From Theropithecus gelada (Eukaryota; Chordata; Mammalia; Primates; Cercopithecidae): a stretch of DNA of 64,000 nt. The position numbers were made by a program, and so were the translations under genes. Every line of letters begins with the position of its first letter. Position 1 is the stretch's first letter. The DNA is taken from contig NC_037689.1 in the NCBI RefSeq assembly GCF_003255815.1, positions 48,518,644 through 48,582,643 on the forward strand. The letters are read 5' to 3'. The notes beneath the pieces are model-generated. The model was not told where the DNA came from, searched no databases, and saw only the letters and a program-made list of their open reading frames with translations. This document shows positions 34,164 to 46,174 of this stretch, piece after piece.

Positions 34164-34470
34164 TTTTATTTCACTTTTTGGACAGGATTTCACTCTGTTG
34201 CCCCTGCTGAAGGAGGTGCAGTGGTGTGATCACAGCTCACTGCAGCTTTGACCACCTGGGCTCAAGTAATTCTCTTGCCTCAGCCTCCCAAGTAGGTGGG
34301 ACCAAAGGCACGTGCCACCACACTCAGCTAATTTTTTTTTTTTTTGTTATTTGTAGAGACAGGATCTCATTATGTTGCCAGAGCTGGTCTTGAACTCCTG
34401 GCCTCAGACAGTCCTCCCACCTTGGCCTCCCAAAGTGATGGGATTACAGGCATGAGCCACCATGCCTGGT
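34164..34470 (-). mobile_element. AluJ, minus strand
   Basis: J-type Alu: reversed CTGCAGCTTTGACCACCTGG and CTTGAACTCCTGGCCTCA. Target duplication AATCTTAATATTTTA at 34149-34163 and 34471-34485 is perfect, which is unusual for so old an Alu. Confidence 0.92.
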
Positions 34471-34485
34471 AATCTTAATATTTTA

Positions 34486-35434
34486 AAAACATAATTATAA
34501 AAGAATCTCATCTCAAAAGTATTTTTCCTGCATGTGCTTCTTACTTTAGGATTATGTAGAAGACACTAAATGACAACTACAAAGCAACTTACCAAAGTTA
34601 TTTCGTAGGATAGTCAATTAAAAGCATCATCACTGCTGTTACATAATTGCAATGTGCTTCTCTTTCTTTTAAAAAGAATTCTTTGGGAACTCAGAATAAA
34701 GTGAATTTTTGCCACCAAGCTCTGACAAGACATCTAAATCTTATTCTGAAATTGCTGGTTCAGTCTTGGACTACTTCTGAAAAAAAAAATCTGCCAATCA
34801 AGTTAAAATGTGTGGTGGCTTGTCAATCCTTGTCCAGAAGCAATTAGAAGAAAATGACCTACAACATTTCCATTTGTACAGAGAGAATTTAAAGGCCTGT
34901 CACAAAAGGTGAAAGGCTATTTCATTAAGCCTTCACTGACAGAGAAAGGAGACCCTCTTGATGGGAGTTCAACCCATAAATAATGTTGTTCTGGAAAGAA
35001 ACAGTGGTAATTGTGCCCTAGGACTAAAAAGAAATTAGGGCAGACATACTAAATATAAAGAAACAGGCCTACATTATAACAATTTGCTTTACAATGCTTT
35101 TGTTTGTTTTTCTTGTCGAGTAACATTTGGTAGGCTTCCCAGATACTATTAACTTTTGGCATGTGTATGAGGTTGACTATTTTAGGGTTATGGTAAAATA
35201 AAGTTAACATAATTGTTTGAAAAGTAAAAATCTTGTTTTTCTTGTATATTCTTAATACCAAATACGATGGTTAGTTTTAATCACCTAGCCAGTAGTAGTT
35301 GGAAGAATAAGGTTTCAAGATTCTGAAGACCTGGCTTGTTAATATGTCTCTGTCAAAATCTCAAGTATAATTAGATTCCCTTTTTCTCTTTATAAAATGA
35401 AGAAAACAACGATTGACTTCACTATCTTAAATGG
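34486..35434. other. Unassigned sequence
   Basis: No repeat or gene recognised. Confidence 0.45.
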
Positions 35435-35828
35435 TGTCTCAGTACATTTGTGTTGTTATAAAGGAATACCTGAGGTTGGGTAATTTATTTAAAAAAGATG
35501 TTTATTTGGTTTATGGTTCTGCAGGCTGGACAAGAAGCATGGCACAGGCATCTGCTTGTGAGGAGGGCTTCAGGCTGCTTTTAGGCAGAAGTGGGAGAGC
35601 AGGCATCACATGGTGAGAGAGGAAGGAAGGAAGACAGAGAGGAAGAAGGTTCCAGACTCTTTTTAACAGTCAGATCTCATGGGAGCTAAGAGCAAAAACT
35701 CAATCTTGCAAGAATGGCACCAAGTCATTCATGAGGGATCTGCCCCCATGACACCAAGCCCCACCTCCAACATTGGGGGTCAAATTTCAACATGAGATTT
35801 GGAAGGGCCAAATATCCAAACTATATCA
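35435..35828 (-). mobile_element. MaLR LTR (MLT1A/MST type)
   Basis: Starts TGTCTCAGTACATTTGTGTT and ends ATCCAAACTATATCA; inside are CCTGAGGTTGGGTAATTTAT, GGTTCTGCAGGCTGGACAAG and CAACATGAGATTTGGAAGGG. Includes a short GGAA run (35621-35633). No clear 5-bp duplication is visible. Confidence 0.85.
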
Positions 35829-36099
35829 TACAGTGAATATTAAGTGAACTAGTGTGTATAATCATTGAAAACTCATTCACACCATGGTAATTACCTAGGG
35901 GATTGGATGGTAGTGTGAAGGGAACATTGCAATTGCCCGTTGTGGGGATATTGTTGTTGTTTTATATCTTTCTTGTGTACAGGATTTGAAAAAATGGTTG
36001 AAAACTACTGAACTATAATATAATATATTTGATATGATATGATATTAAATATATGATAATATAATTGCTGTTGGTGGCAGTATAGAATAAGGAAAATAT

Positions 36100-36560
36100 T
36101 AAGGGTCTTTAAGCAAGGATGACTTAGGTTTAAATCTCATCTTCTACATTTCCTTTCTATATAACCAAGTTACTCAAGGTTTGTGAACTTCAGTGTCCTC
36201 ACTTCGTGAGTAGGGATGATGATCCTTACCTTAATTAAATAAGTGATTCTTTACTGCAATTCCCTCATCTAGGGGACAGTTAAGAATGTCTGGAGACACT
36301 TGGTTGTCACAACTTGGGGAAGTGCTACTGGCATTTAATGGGTAGAAAACAGGATCATTACTAAATATCCTACAGTGCACAGGACAGCTCCCTCAACCCC
36401 AAACAAAGAATTATCTGGCCTAAAATGTTAGCTACTTCCAAGGTTAAGAAAATTTGATTTAAAAGTCTGTTATAGGGCCCCAAAGAGATTCTTCATATGA
36501 ACACACCTAGCAAAGTACCTGGGACATAATTAGTGCTCAAAACACCATCAATTTATATGT
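36100..36560 (+). repeat. MIR SINE split by MER20
   Basis: The left part 36100-36250 (GACTTAGGTTTAAATCTCAT, ACTTCAGTGTCCTCACTTCG) and right part 36466-36560 (CTAGCAAAGTACCTGGGACA, TTAGTGCTCAAAACA) are the two halves of one MIR, rejoined if the MER20 is removed. Confidence 0.65.
36256..36465 (+). mobile_element. MER20 (hAT-Charlie)
   Basis: AGAATGTCTGGAGACACTTG, GTTGTCACAACTTGGGGAAG, GTGCTACTGGCATTTAATGG, TACAGTGCACAGGACAGCTC and AAAGAATTATCTGGCC are MER20 landmarks in order; it ends CAAGGTTAAGAAAATTTG. Confidence 0.88.
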
Positions 36561-37109
36561 TAGATTGATCCTCCTACAAGGACAAATGAATTATCTATAA
36601 TAATATCCTAAATTTGGCCCTACTGAGCCCCTATGTATTTTATTAGCTGGATGTGCAATATTTTCCCAGAAATCTTCTCCTGAAATTGTTCAATGAAGCT
36701 CCAAGATGGCTTATATATGTGACATGAATGTCTTTAGGATCTCTTACATTAATGAGCTACAGGTAAAATGGTTTTTCTTCTAGTGTTTTTTGAGGCAGGG
36801 TGGAGTGGGATGGAAACACAAGCAGCTTTCTCCCATATGCTGAAACCCACTGCCTGCAACTCTGACATTTTATTTTTTGCTCTGTTATCTTCAGGGTGTC
36901 CTCCTTATCTGAGTATCATGATTTTTAGACCCCTGCAGCTATGGGGCCGCTGAGAAACAGTAGCTATAAAAAATTGGTTACATTTACTAATGAACTGATG
37001 ACTTATAAACATTTTCCAGACTCAAATATTCCTCACAAGTCTATCCCAGTCCATCCCTTCAAAGATCAGTATCTGACAATGTGAATACAGTGCAATTAGA
37101 TTATAAAAC
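36561..37109. other. Unassigned sequence
   Basis: No repeat or gene recognised. Confidence 0.45.
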
Positions 37110-37560
37110 CAAATTGCAATGATTGCAAAAAATAAGAAAGTTGGATAATTCTGGGTATTGATAGAGATAGGGCATTTAGTATGTTCCATACATTACTGGT
37201 GAGAGCACAGACTGGTGCCATATGACCTAATAATCTAAGTACATTAGTTCTCTAAAATGCAGCAATTCTACTCTAATATGAACAGGCATGATGACCTCCA
37301 CTGAGTTCTTATTTGTGGGGGTCTTGAAATTGATAGAAGTTGGAGGCAATGTGATAATATGGTTGTCCATAGCCAGAAGAGTAGATAGGCAAAAACTAGC
37401 CATTGCATACCAATGAGTACTTTGCAACAGTAAGAAGCAATGTCATAACTACATGGCTAGAACCTAAAACATAGTACTTTATTCCAGGAAGGTGTTTGTG
37501 AAGAATTGCTTGAACCATACCCTGAAACACTGACAGAATGAGATCAGTTAAAAATTGAAA
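37110..37560 (+). mobile_element. Old L1 (L1ME/HAL1) 3' region relic
   Basis: Order-preserving weak matches to an L1 ORF2 end and 3' UTR: TTACTGGTGAGAGCACAGAC, GCAGCAATTCTACTCTAATA, AGAAGAGTAGATAGGCAAAA, TGAGTACTTTGCAACAGTAA. A run of about 17 A at 37559-37575 follows. Confidence 0.5.
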
Positions 37561-37575
37561 AAAAAAAAAAAAAAA

Positions 37576-38395
37576 GAAACTGACAAGAATGAAAACAAAT
37601 GATAGGCACCTCAAAAGATAATTATTTGAATTTCAAAGAATCAAGAAATATTTATGAGAAAAATCAACAAGCCCTGAAATTATTTTCCTCAAATGGCTCC
37701 ACAATCAAGCTGTGGATACCAGCAGGGGGAAAAATAACTCATGCCTACAGGGGTTTAGAGGACTCAATGCTTGATTTACACAATTCTGTTCTAATATGTG
37801 ATGGCAATTTAATATTTTTAAGTATTAGCTGAACTTACTTTTGAGTCCATTTAAAGATGATAACCTAAATAAATTTTTGTTTAAATCATTTAATATACAT
37901 TTTAGTCTAGATTTCAATAGAATTTGTTTTTTATAGTCTTTTCCAACTTCTCATTATCTTAGAATACTAATGAACATCTGTACTCCTCCCAAAATCCATT
38001 ATTCCACTCCATCTGTTAAAGGTGTCTCTGTTTCCTCCACCTTGATGGCTGGTTCCCTGCTACTACCTCCTCAGGACCTTAACACTATTCTCCCTATTTC
38101 TCTAGTGGAAAAATGCCTTCTGTTTCAAAGAGAGACACAAAGCAGAGCTTTCTGAGCCCCTGTGAATATAGATCTTCCTTCAAACCTCAGCCATATCCTT
38201 ACTAGAATTCACAGCCATGCTAGGAAGCATTCTAAGTAGGGGATGGAGGGTAGGGGCAGACTTAGTATGTAAACATTCATCTTTTAAATCTGGGTACCAA
38301 CTCCTGTCTTTCATATATTTACCTCTTATGCTCTCACTCCAATAATTTATTTTGAGAAATAACATTTTGGGTTCATTTACAACACTTCAGCAAAG
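37576..38395. other. Unassigned sequence
   Basis: No repeat or gene recognised. Frames up to 77 codons look random. Confidence 0.45.
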
Positions 38396-39383
38396 TTTTA
38401 TTTAAAACTATATTAGCATCAGTAGTGTTTCTATATGCTAATAGTAAACTATCTATAAAAGAAATCAATAAAACAGCTCCATTTACAATAGCTACAAAAA
38501 TAAGATATCTAGGAATAAACTTAAGCAAGGAAGTGAAATATTTCTACACTGAAAATTAGAAAAATTTTATGAAAGAAATAGAAGAGGATGCAACTAAATG
38601 GAATGATAACCCATGTTCAGGAATTATAAAAATAAGCATTGTTAAAATCTCCATACTACCCAAAGCAATCTACATATTTGGTGCATACCCTATCAAAATA
38701 GCAATGATATCCTTCACAGAAATAGAAAAAAGCACAAAAATTCATATGAAAACACAAAGGACCCAAATAGCTGAGACAATCCTGAGCAAAAAGAACAAAG
38801 CTGGAAGCATTGCGTTACCTGACTATAAGATATACTACAAAGCTATAGGAACCAAAACAGCATGGTACTGGCATAACAACAGGCATGTAGACCAATGGAA
38901 CAGAAAGAGACCCCAAAATAAATTCATGTACCTATAGCCAACTGATTTTCAACAAAGGTGTCAAAAACATACATTGGCAAAAAGAGTCTTTTCAATAAAT
39001 GGGACTGGGAAAATTGTATGTCCACATGCAGAGTAGTGATATTTGAACCTTATTTCACTTCATCTACAAAAATCAACTCAAAATGGGTTCGACATAAATG
39101 TAAACCCTGAAACTATAAAACTACTTGAAGAAAACATAGGGGAATGCTCCATGACATTAATCTGCACAATTATTTTTTGGATATGACCCCAAAAGCACAG
39201 GCAGCAAAAGAAAAATAGACAAATAGGATTACATCAAACTGAAAAATTTCTGCACATCAAACTGAAAAGTTTCTGCACATCCAAGGAAACGGGAGAATAA
39301 AGAGACAACCTACAGAATGGCAGAAAATATTTGCAAACTACTTTTCTGAAAACTTGTCAATATCCAGAATATTTAAGGGACTT

Positions 39384-39420
<37 letters not shown>

Positions 39421-40430
39421 AAACCCAAATAACCCAATTATAAAATGGGCAAAGAACCTTAATAAAGACTTCTCAAAAGAAGACAAATGGCCCACAAGTA
39501 TATGAAAAAAATGTTAATGTCAGTAATCAAGACCACAGTGAGATACTCCCTTTTTCCAGTTAGAATGCTTACTACTATCAAAAAGATGAAAGAAAACAAG
39601 TGTCGATAAGGATAAGTGTTGAAAAGGGAAAAGTTACACACTGCTGGTGGGATTTTAAGTTCATACAGCTATTATGGAAAACAGTATGGAGGTTCCTGAA
39701 AATATTAAAAATAAAACCTACCATATGATCCAGCAATCCTGCTACCAGGCATGTATTCAAAGGAAATGAAATCAGTATATTGAAGATATATCACTGCTCC
39801 CATGTTTACTGCAACACTACTTACAAATAGCCAAGATACGGAAGCAAACTAATTGTCCAACAATAGATGAATAAAGAAAATGTGGGATATATAGACAATA
39901 GAACACTATTCAGCCATAAAAAACAATGAAATCCTGTCATGGGAGACAACATGAATGACTCTGAAGGATATCATGTTAAGCAAAATAAGCCAGACACAGA
40001 AAGACACATACTGCATGTTCTCACTCATATGTGACATGTTTTAAAAAATAAAAAAAAGAATTGATAACACAAAGGCAAAGAATAGAACAGTGGTTACCAG
40101 CCCTGAGGAGGGGAAAAGGGTGAGGAGGATGGGGAAAGGTTGGCCAATAGGCACAAAGTAGCAATCAGATATGTGGAATAAGTTATGTTGTTTATTGTAT
40201 GGCAGAGTGATTGTGGTCAACAGTAAAGTATTGTATAGTACAAAATAAAAGTAAAGCTTTCAAATGTTGTAATCACAAATGATAAATGCATGAGGTGATG
40301 GATACACTATCCAGATTGGATCATTATACAACACAAATATGTATCAAAATATCAGATTGTACCCCATAAATATGTACAACTATAATATGTCAATTAAATA
40401 TTAAAATAGATTAAAATAAAAAATTTATAT
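38396..40430 (+). mobile_element. 5'-truncated old L1 (L1MA/MB type)
   Basis: ORF2 from TCTATATGCTAATAGTAAAC through GGAACCAAAACAGCATGGTA, AACTGATTTTCAACAAAGGT, ATGATCCAGCAATCCTGCTA and AGATGAATAAAGAAAATGTG, then 3' UTR (CTGCATGTTCTCACTCATAT, AACAGTGGTTACCAG, GATTGTACCCCATAAATATG) and an A-rich end near 40425. Frames are broken; the longest, at 38569-38937, is 122 codons of degenerate ORF2. A 31-A tract (39389-39419) and a tandem 25-bp repeat (39233-39285) are internal. Confidence 0.93.
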
Positions 40431-41029
40431 TATCAACTTCTAGCTCTGACAGTGTAGCTTGCATAAGCTCAACTCTTCTACTAAGAACAAAGAGAAAATA
40501 TTAATAAAGAAGCATCTATTTGAAAATAATGAGAGAACTACCAGAGCAGCCAAGATGTGACATCCAAGATCCAAGAGAGAATGGAAGTGCATTGTTTTTT
40601 CCCTTCAGGCATGTGAAAATTACTAAGCAACACATAAAAAAGAGATTGGAGTGGACTGGAGTATTACAAAGGTGCTTACATTTAAAACTTAGGATGACAT
40701 TTGAGAAAAATAAAATTCTTTGGTCACTTTTGAAGGATGCTAAAGAACCAAGTCATTATTTTGAAACTACTAAAGGGAGAGACTTAAGCATGTTTCCTGC
40801 TTCTTTTATAAACTATTGTTTAGGGTAACAAAACAGGTGATAAAAGGAAGATTATCTATATAGACCTTACACTAATGGTGGCAGGTAAACAGAGTTCAGT
40901 TGACTAAAGGAGACTCATGGGGCTCAAAATGGTACTTTTTACACACTCCCAATTTAAAAGAGAAGTAGGATACATTATATTAAATCATTAAAGTCAGTAT
41001 GTAATCAAGTCCAAACTCGTACCACTTAC
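40431..41029. other. Unassigned sequence
   Basis: A 102-codon frame at 40520-40828 has no recognisable protein features and sits in AT-rich sequence; I do not call it a gene. Confidence 0.45.
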
Positions 41030-41580
41030 TGCATGACAGCCAATAAGTCGTGAGGCAAGGTGTTGGGTCAAGGAAGGTGACTTTATTTGGAAAGCCAGCA
41101 GACTGTGTAAATGGCAGACTAATGTCCTAAAGAACATCTTAAGTGAGTATGAACTTCAGTCTCCTTCTTATGTTAACCGAGAGAAGGAGGAAGAGGAGGG
41201 AGTTGAGATCAAGAGGCGACCAATGACCACGTACATCAGGACACCAGCAAGGGTCCAGGTTGTGAAACTTCTTCATTCTTTGGATGACACAAATCAGGTC
41301 ACAATATTCCTATAAATCTTTAACATAACACTGTTACTTGTGTGTATACTTTCTTATTTCCTCAGAGGTTAATTTGAGGAAAGGGAGTGTTGTCATCATT
41401 TTTTCTTTAAAGCTGAGCTATAAACTAAATTCTTCCTATAATTAGCTGGTCTATGTGCAGAGATAAGTAGCATTTAAAGGATATTACCGCAAGGAGTGTG
41501 GGGCAAAGTGGAACCAATCATGCTAAGCCTCCCTCCACTGCTACAAGTGTCTGCATCAAAACTGAAAGCTTTCTCAAAGC
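41030..41580 (-). mobile_element. Probable ERV LTR, antisense
   Basis: The segment GACTTTATTTGGAAAGCCAG to CAAAGTGGAACCAATCATGC looks like a class I ERV LTR read backwards, with the AATAAA signal on the minus strand at 41082-41087 and a leader-like stretch after it. I cannot place the ends or a target duplication, and I do not name the family. Confidence 0.5.
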
Positions 41581-41639
41581 AAGTAAGTTCAAAGAAGCCA
41601 GGCACATCATCATTTGTGAAGTGGTCTTGTAAAAAACAA

Positions 41640-42065
41640 AAATCCTGCATCTGATCTAGGCTGTCTCAATCTAACTACCAGCTTTCAGGAAATACAGAAG
41701 ACAAAGGAACATATTAAATAACACTATGTGAGTACAATTAGCCAAATATATCTTGTGGAAAACTCTGCAGAATAAAAGGATTCATTTTCTTTAACAAAAA
41801 TTTGAAAGCAAAAGGTGTTGGGCTACAGAGTAAACAGATTTAAGAGCATATCAACTAATTGCAACTTGTGAATGTTATTTTGATTCTGGTTCAAACAAAA
41901 TAACTGTTAAAATTGTATACAAAAATTGAGGAAACTCAAACACAATATATATTTAATTACTTTTAAAAATTAGGTGTTATTCTTAAAAGAAACATGTGGA
42001 ATAATGGTACAGCAGTTATATATTTTCCAACAACTTTATATTTTAAAGATACTGCCTTAGAATGT
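41640..42065 (+). repeat. Ancient mammalian interspersed repeat, family not named
   Basis: AATCTAACTACCAGCTTTCA, ACATATTAAATAACAC, TTAAGAGCATATCAACTAAT, TTGATTCTGGTTCAAACAAA and AATAATGGTACAGCAGTTAT match, in order, a high-copy repeat I recognise but cannot name with confidence. Confidence 0.5.
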
Positions 42066-42130
42066 TAAGATTAAATGAGATAAAGCACATTTCCCAGCAC
42101 AAAATCAGCACTCAATAGATCACAATTGTT
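42050..42130 (+). repeat. MIR SINE 3' fragment
   Basis: GATTAAATGAGATAAAGCAC and AGCACAAAATCAGCACTCAA parallel the MIR tail (GTAAAGCGCTTAGCACAGTGCCTGGCACATAGTAAGCGCTCAA type). Confidence 0.55.
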
Positions 42131-42964
42131 ATTTTTTTAAGTCAAAGAATACATTCACCTTCAAAACCCTTTCTACTTTATTAAAATTTCTTAAATCATT
42201 CTATTCAAGGAAAAATAAAAGGAAGTTTTAAATATGTGCTGGACTGATGGTCAGAACCTCATCTGGATAGTAGTAACAACAGGCCTAAGTCTTCGTAACG
42301 TCCATATAGCTCTCTTGTTCAGATTTAAATTGGGAAAAGCAACAGAATTTTACTGGTTCAACAATTTAACAAATCATTTTTTCTTCCTGTGTTCAGAGAT
42401 CACAGTTATGTAGAATCTTAAACTTGTAATGACATTGACATAATATTTTTAATGTGATGATGATCATTTTGTATCGTTTGAGGAATTCTACTTCATTTAT
42501 TTTTGTTCATTTTTTCAAATGGAGAGAAAATACCTTTGCCTAGAGCAGAACATTTAACATGGACTGGGTTACTATTACTCTTATAAAAACCTGTAGAATA
42601 ATATCTGTCCTCATTGAAAGGTAATCATTTTTATATGAGGGAAATAATTCTTGTAAAGAAAAAATATTCGTATATCTATCTTATGTGAGGTAATACTGCA
42701 GTCACACTGTTGTGATTTGATGCATAGTATATATACAAAAGTTATAGATTCCATACAATGAAAAACATTCAAAATATATTATTTACTTCTGAATGAGGCT
42801 TAACCACCTGGCATTCCTTATAATAAATGAATGGAAAAACATGTTTAATGAAATACTGGCATTTATAATTTGCTTGTGAAATAACACTATCAATGGTTTA
42901 ATCATATTTCAAAATTTCATTCAGATACTATGTTAAAAAGACTCCAATCTGATGCCTAAGTGGA
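42131..42964. other. Unassigned AT-rich sequence
   Basis: No repeat or gene recognised. Confidence 0.45.
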
Positions 42965-43125
42965 TTTTTAGGCAAGGGATGAGAAATTACTTAATGGATA
43001 CAATGTACACTATTTGGGTGATGGTTACATTAAAAGCCCAGACTTCAACACTAAACAATAGACCCATCTAACAAAACTGCACTTGTACCCCTTAAATTTA
43101 TACAAATATATTTTTAAAAACACAT
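42965..43125 (+). mobile_element. L1 3' end fragment (L1PB/L1MA type)
   Basis: TTGGGTGATGGTTACATTAA, AAGCCCAGACTTCAACACTA and AACAAAACTGCACTTGTACC are the terminal 3' UTR of an old L1 in sense orientation, ending in an A-rich stretch. Confidence 0.8.
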
Positions 43126-43169
43126 AAAATATGTTCAAAAAATAATCTAAGTGTTAGGCTCTAAAATAT

Positions 43170-44092
43170 TCCCTAATATCTCAGCTTTCTGGTGTACACA
43201 ACATGTATAATCCCTGAGACTGGGAATGTGATGGATTTTGCTCCTGTGATTAGATAGTGTTATTTGTCACAGTTGGCTTTAAGAAACAGCGATTATGGCC
43301 AGCCATAATGGCTCATGCCTGTAATCCCAGCATTTTGGGAGGCCGAGGTGGGCGGATCACCTGAGGTCAGGAGTTCGAGACCAGCCTGGCCAATATGGTG
43401 AAACCCTGTCTCTACTAAAAATACAAAAATTAGCAGGGCGTGGTGGCATGCACCTGTAGCCCCAGCTACTCGGGAGGCTGAGGCAGGAGAATGGCGTGAA
43501 CCCGGGAAGCTGAGCTTGCAGTGAGCCGAGATCACGCCACTACACTCCAGCCTGGGCAACAGAGTGAGATTCCGTCTCAAAAAAAAAAAAAAAAAAAAAG
43601 AAACAGAGACAGAGATTATTCAGATGAGCCTGATTTTATCACATGAGTCCTTTAAACGTGGGTCTAGAGGTCAGAATCAGAGTAATTCAGAGATTTGAAC
43701 AAAGAGAGACGATTCTCCACTTCTGGCTTTGATGATGGAGGGAGCTACACTGCAAGTAGAGAAAGCAAACACTAGGAACTCAGAGTGGCCTTTAGGAGCT
43801 GAGAGTGTCTCCTGGCCTACAGCCAGGAAGAAACTGAATTCTGACCAGCTCAATGTACTTAGAAGAGAACCCTGAGCTCCAGATGAGAATGTAGCCAGTG
43901 GACACCTTGGTTTCAGCTTTGTGATACCCTAAGCAGAATACCCAGCCACACTGTGCCCAGGCTTCTGACTTACAAAACTAAGCTAATAAATGAGCGTTTT
44001 TGTTGTTGTTGTTGTTGTTGTTGGTTGTTTTTTTTTTAAGACACTAAGTTTGTGAAAGTTTGTTACACCAAATTAGAAGACTAATACATCTG
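43170..44092 (+). mobile_element. MLT1 LTR (MaLR), split by an Alu
   Basis: Left part 43170-43292 (ACATGTATAATCCCTGAGAC, GTGATTAGATAGTGTTATTT); right part from 43605: GATGAGCCTGATTTTATCAC, ATGAGTCCTTTAAACGTGGG, GACACCTTGGTTTCAGC, AATAAATGAGCG (poly-A signal) and AAGACACTAAGTTTGTG...TTAGAAGACTAATACA at the end. It is typical of an MLT1 LTR. A (GTT)n run lies at 44001-44025. Confidence 0.8.
43293..43600 (+). mobile_element. Alu with S-like left arm and Y-like right arm
   Basis: The left arm has GGATCACCTGAGGTCAGGAG and TTCGAGACCAGCCTGGCC (S type); the right arm has GGAGAATGGCGTGAACCCGG and CTGAGCTTGCAGTGAGCC (Y type). A tail of about 20 A follows. Flanks AAGAAACAGCGATTA and AAGAAACAGAGACAG are a partial target duplication. 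Confidence 0.9.
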
Positions 44093-44769
44093 GTAAGTCA
44101 TAAATACAAAGGAATGCTAAAATTCTATAAGTAGAAAGAATATCATGTATCTTTTTAAAAATTTACCTATGAGGTAGCATATTCTGACATATCTTTGTTC
44201 TTCAAAATTATAAACCTATTTTTCTATGTGCACTTTGAGGATGAGTATTTGGCAAAGCAACAATTGCATCAATTATTATGTTATTATCTGTGGAGGGCAG
44301 TAGTGCTTTCAGAGCCTTTTGGGGACAGGCAGTTCCTAATGCATAGTTACGGATTGCATTCTGTGACAATTGTGCTGAATGGCTTCCTAGAATTTCAGAG
44401 TTGGGCCTTTCTTCCTTTAAGTTTAATTTTCCTTGGAGAGGTTAGAAGTTACTAGTTAAGATCAAAGGGTGAAATGATTGGGTATGCTGTGTACTGGGGA
44501 GATTTATGGCAGATTGAATGCTTCTCCTGAGGCTCCAGGGTGATTTCTAGGAGTAAGCTATTACTTTGTTCTTAGCTGCATTTCCAAATGCCAAGTGGAT
44601 AGGACTAGACTCTAGTGGGTAAAGTCTCTGGGGGCCTATCTATTAAGAAGTTTCAGTGCAAAGGTAAAGTTTTGCCCAAGGAGGGCATCATCAAAAACAC
44701 CTTTAGATGGCGAAAAACTCTTTAAATAGTTCAAGACTATGCATGCAATTAAGTAATTTTTTTCTGAGA
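44093..44769. other. Unassigned sequence
   Basis: No repeat or gene recognised. Confidence 0.45.
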
Positions 44770-44777
44770 GTGTATAG

Positions 44778-45114
44778 TAGCAGTCCCCAACTTTTTCGGC
44801 ACCAGGGACAGGTTTTGTGGAGGACAATCTTTTCATGGATGGAGGGTTGTTGTTTTTGGGATGAAACTATTCCACCTCAGATCATCAGGCATTAGTTAGA
44901 TTCTCATAAGGAGTATGCAACCTAGATCCCTTACATATACAGTTCACCATAGGGTTCATGGTCCTATGAGAATCTAATGCCACCACTGTTGTGACAGGAG
45001 GCAGAGCTCGGGCAGTTATGCTAACTCACCTGCCACTCATCTTCTGCTGTGCAGCCAAGTTCCTAACAGGCCACAGACCCTTATGGTCAGCTTCCCAGGG
45101 GTTGGGAACCCCTG
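44778..45114 (+). mobile_element. hAT-superfamily non-autonomous DNA transposon
   Basis: Perfect 8-bp target duplication GTGTATAG at 44770-44777 and 45115-45122. The terminal bases TAGCAGTCCCCAAC and GTTGGGAACCCCTG are imperfect inverted repeats. Internal GGCACCAGGGACAGGTTTTG, CATCAGGCATTAGTTAGATT, CCTATGAGAATCTAATGCC and CTAACAGGCCACAGACCC match a common mammalian hAT (possibly Tip100 group). Two facing copies of TTAGATTCTCATA-like sequence form an internal inverted repeat. Confidence 0.9.
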
Positions 45115-45122
45115 GTGTATAG

Positions 45123-45626
45123 AATGTATACAAGAGTGTTGTGAGGACAAGAATGTATTTTGCTAGTCTGCTCAAGCATTGGCAACCAAAATGTAAAAGG
45201 TATTATGGAGTACTTGTGATTTGTTTATTGTTAAGTACAGTTTATCTCCTGGTGCAAGGATAATTCTATTTCTGTTTTGGACTATATTTAGGGACATACA
45301 GGGATATAATATGAGTTTTCCTCAAAAGATAATAAAACTTAATTTAGTAAAGCATATTTTATGAAGCCTAAAGAGATCTTAATCCATACATTTAATTTTT
45401 ACAGATCTATCTCATCTTTCTCCAATTATCCTTTAAGTCTGCTGAAGTGTTCTTGTGCCTACAAATTTGTCCATGTTACTCTTGCTTTAAATTTAAATAT
45501 GTTTAGCATGTATTCACATTCCCAAGTACACTTCTGTTTTTCTCCCTCTTTCTCTCCCTTTCTTTTCTCTTCCCCCCTTTCTATTTATCTACACCATATA
45601 TAATTCTCATTATACATAACTATATA
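45123..45626. other. Unassigned sequence with a pyrimidine tract
   Basis: A pyrimidine-rich run covers about 45535-45590. Nothing else identified. Confidence 0.45.
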
Positions 45627-45885
45627 CAGTCTACTGTCTGTATCTGTGGGTTTTAAATCTGTGGATTCAATCAACTGCAGATCAAAAATACTTGAAAAAA
45701 TATGTATATACTGAACATGTACAGACTTTTAAAATTGTTGTCATTATTCTTTATACAATATAGTATAAAAACTATATACTTAGCATTTACATTTTATTAT
45801 TTTTTATAAGTAATCTAGAGATGATTTAAAGGATACAGGAGGTTGTGCATAGGTTACATGTAAATATTATACATTTTCCTAAGTT

Positions 45886-46174
45886 TTATAATGTTTTACT
45901 TAGTTTATACGTATATATAATGGAAAGCTTTCAAAGTCATTATATATATTTATACAGCATCATTTCAACAGCTGTGAAAAATTTCATTGTATAGTAGATT
46001 TCACAGCTTTCTGTATTGACTTATATTACCAACACAATTTTTGATTTAAGGAAGCTCATCTTGAGAAAGAAGTAAATGTTAAATCTATCAAATATAGTAG
46101 TGTATTCATAGCAACTACCTAATTAGTATTATTGAGATAATTTGGTGACCTTGTCTCAGGAAAAGCTACTTTGT
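45886..46174. other. Unassigned segment between MER2 and the L1 3' end
   Basis: About 290 bp that belongs to neither MER2 nor L1. It sits exactly where a 3'-transduced flank of the antisense L1 would lie. There is no clear poly-T at its outer (45886) edge. It could also be a separate old insertion. Confidence 0.5.

Noticed and set aside
40520..40828. 102-codon frame
   Set aside because: No homologue recognised, AT-rich random-looking composition, no splice or promoter context.
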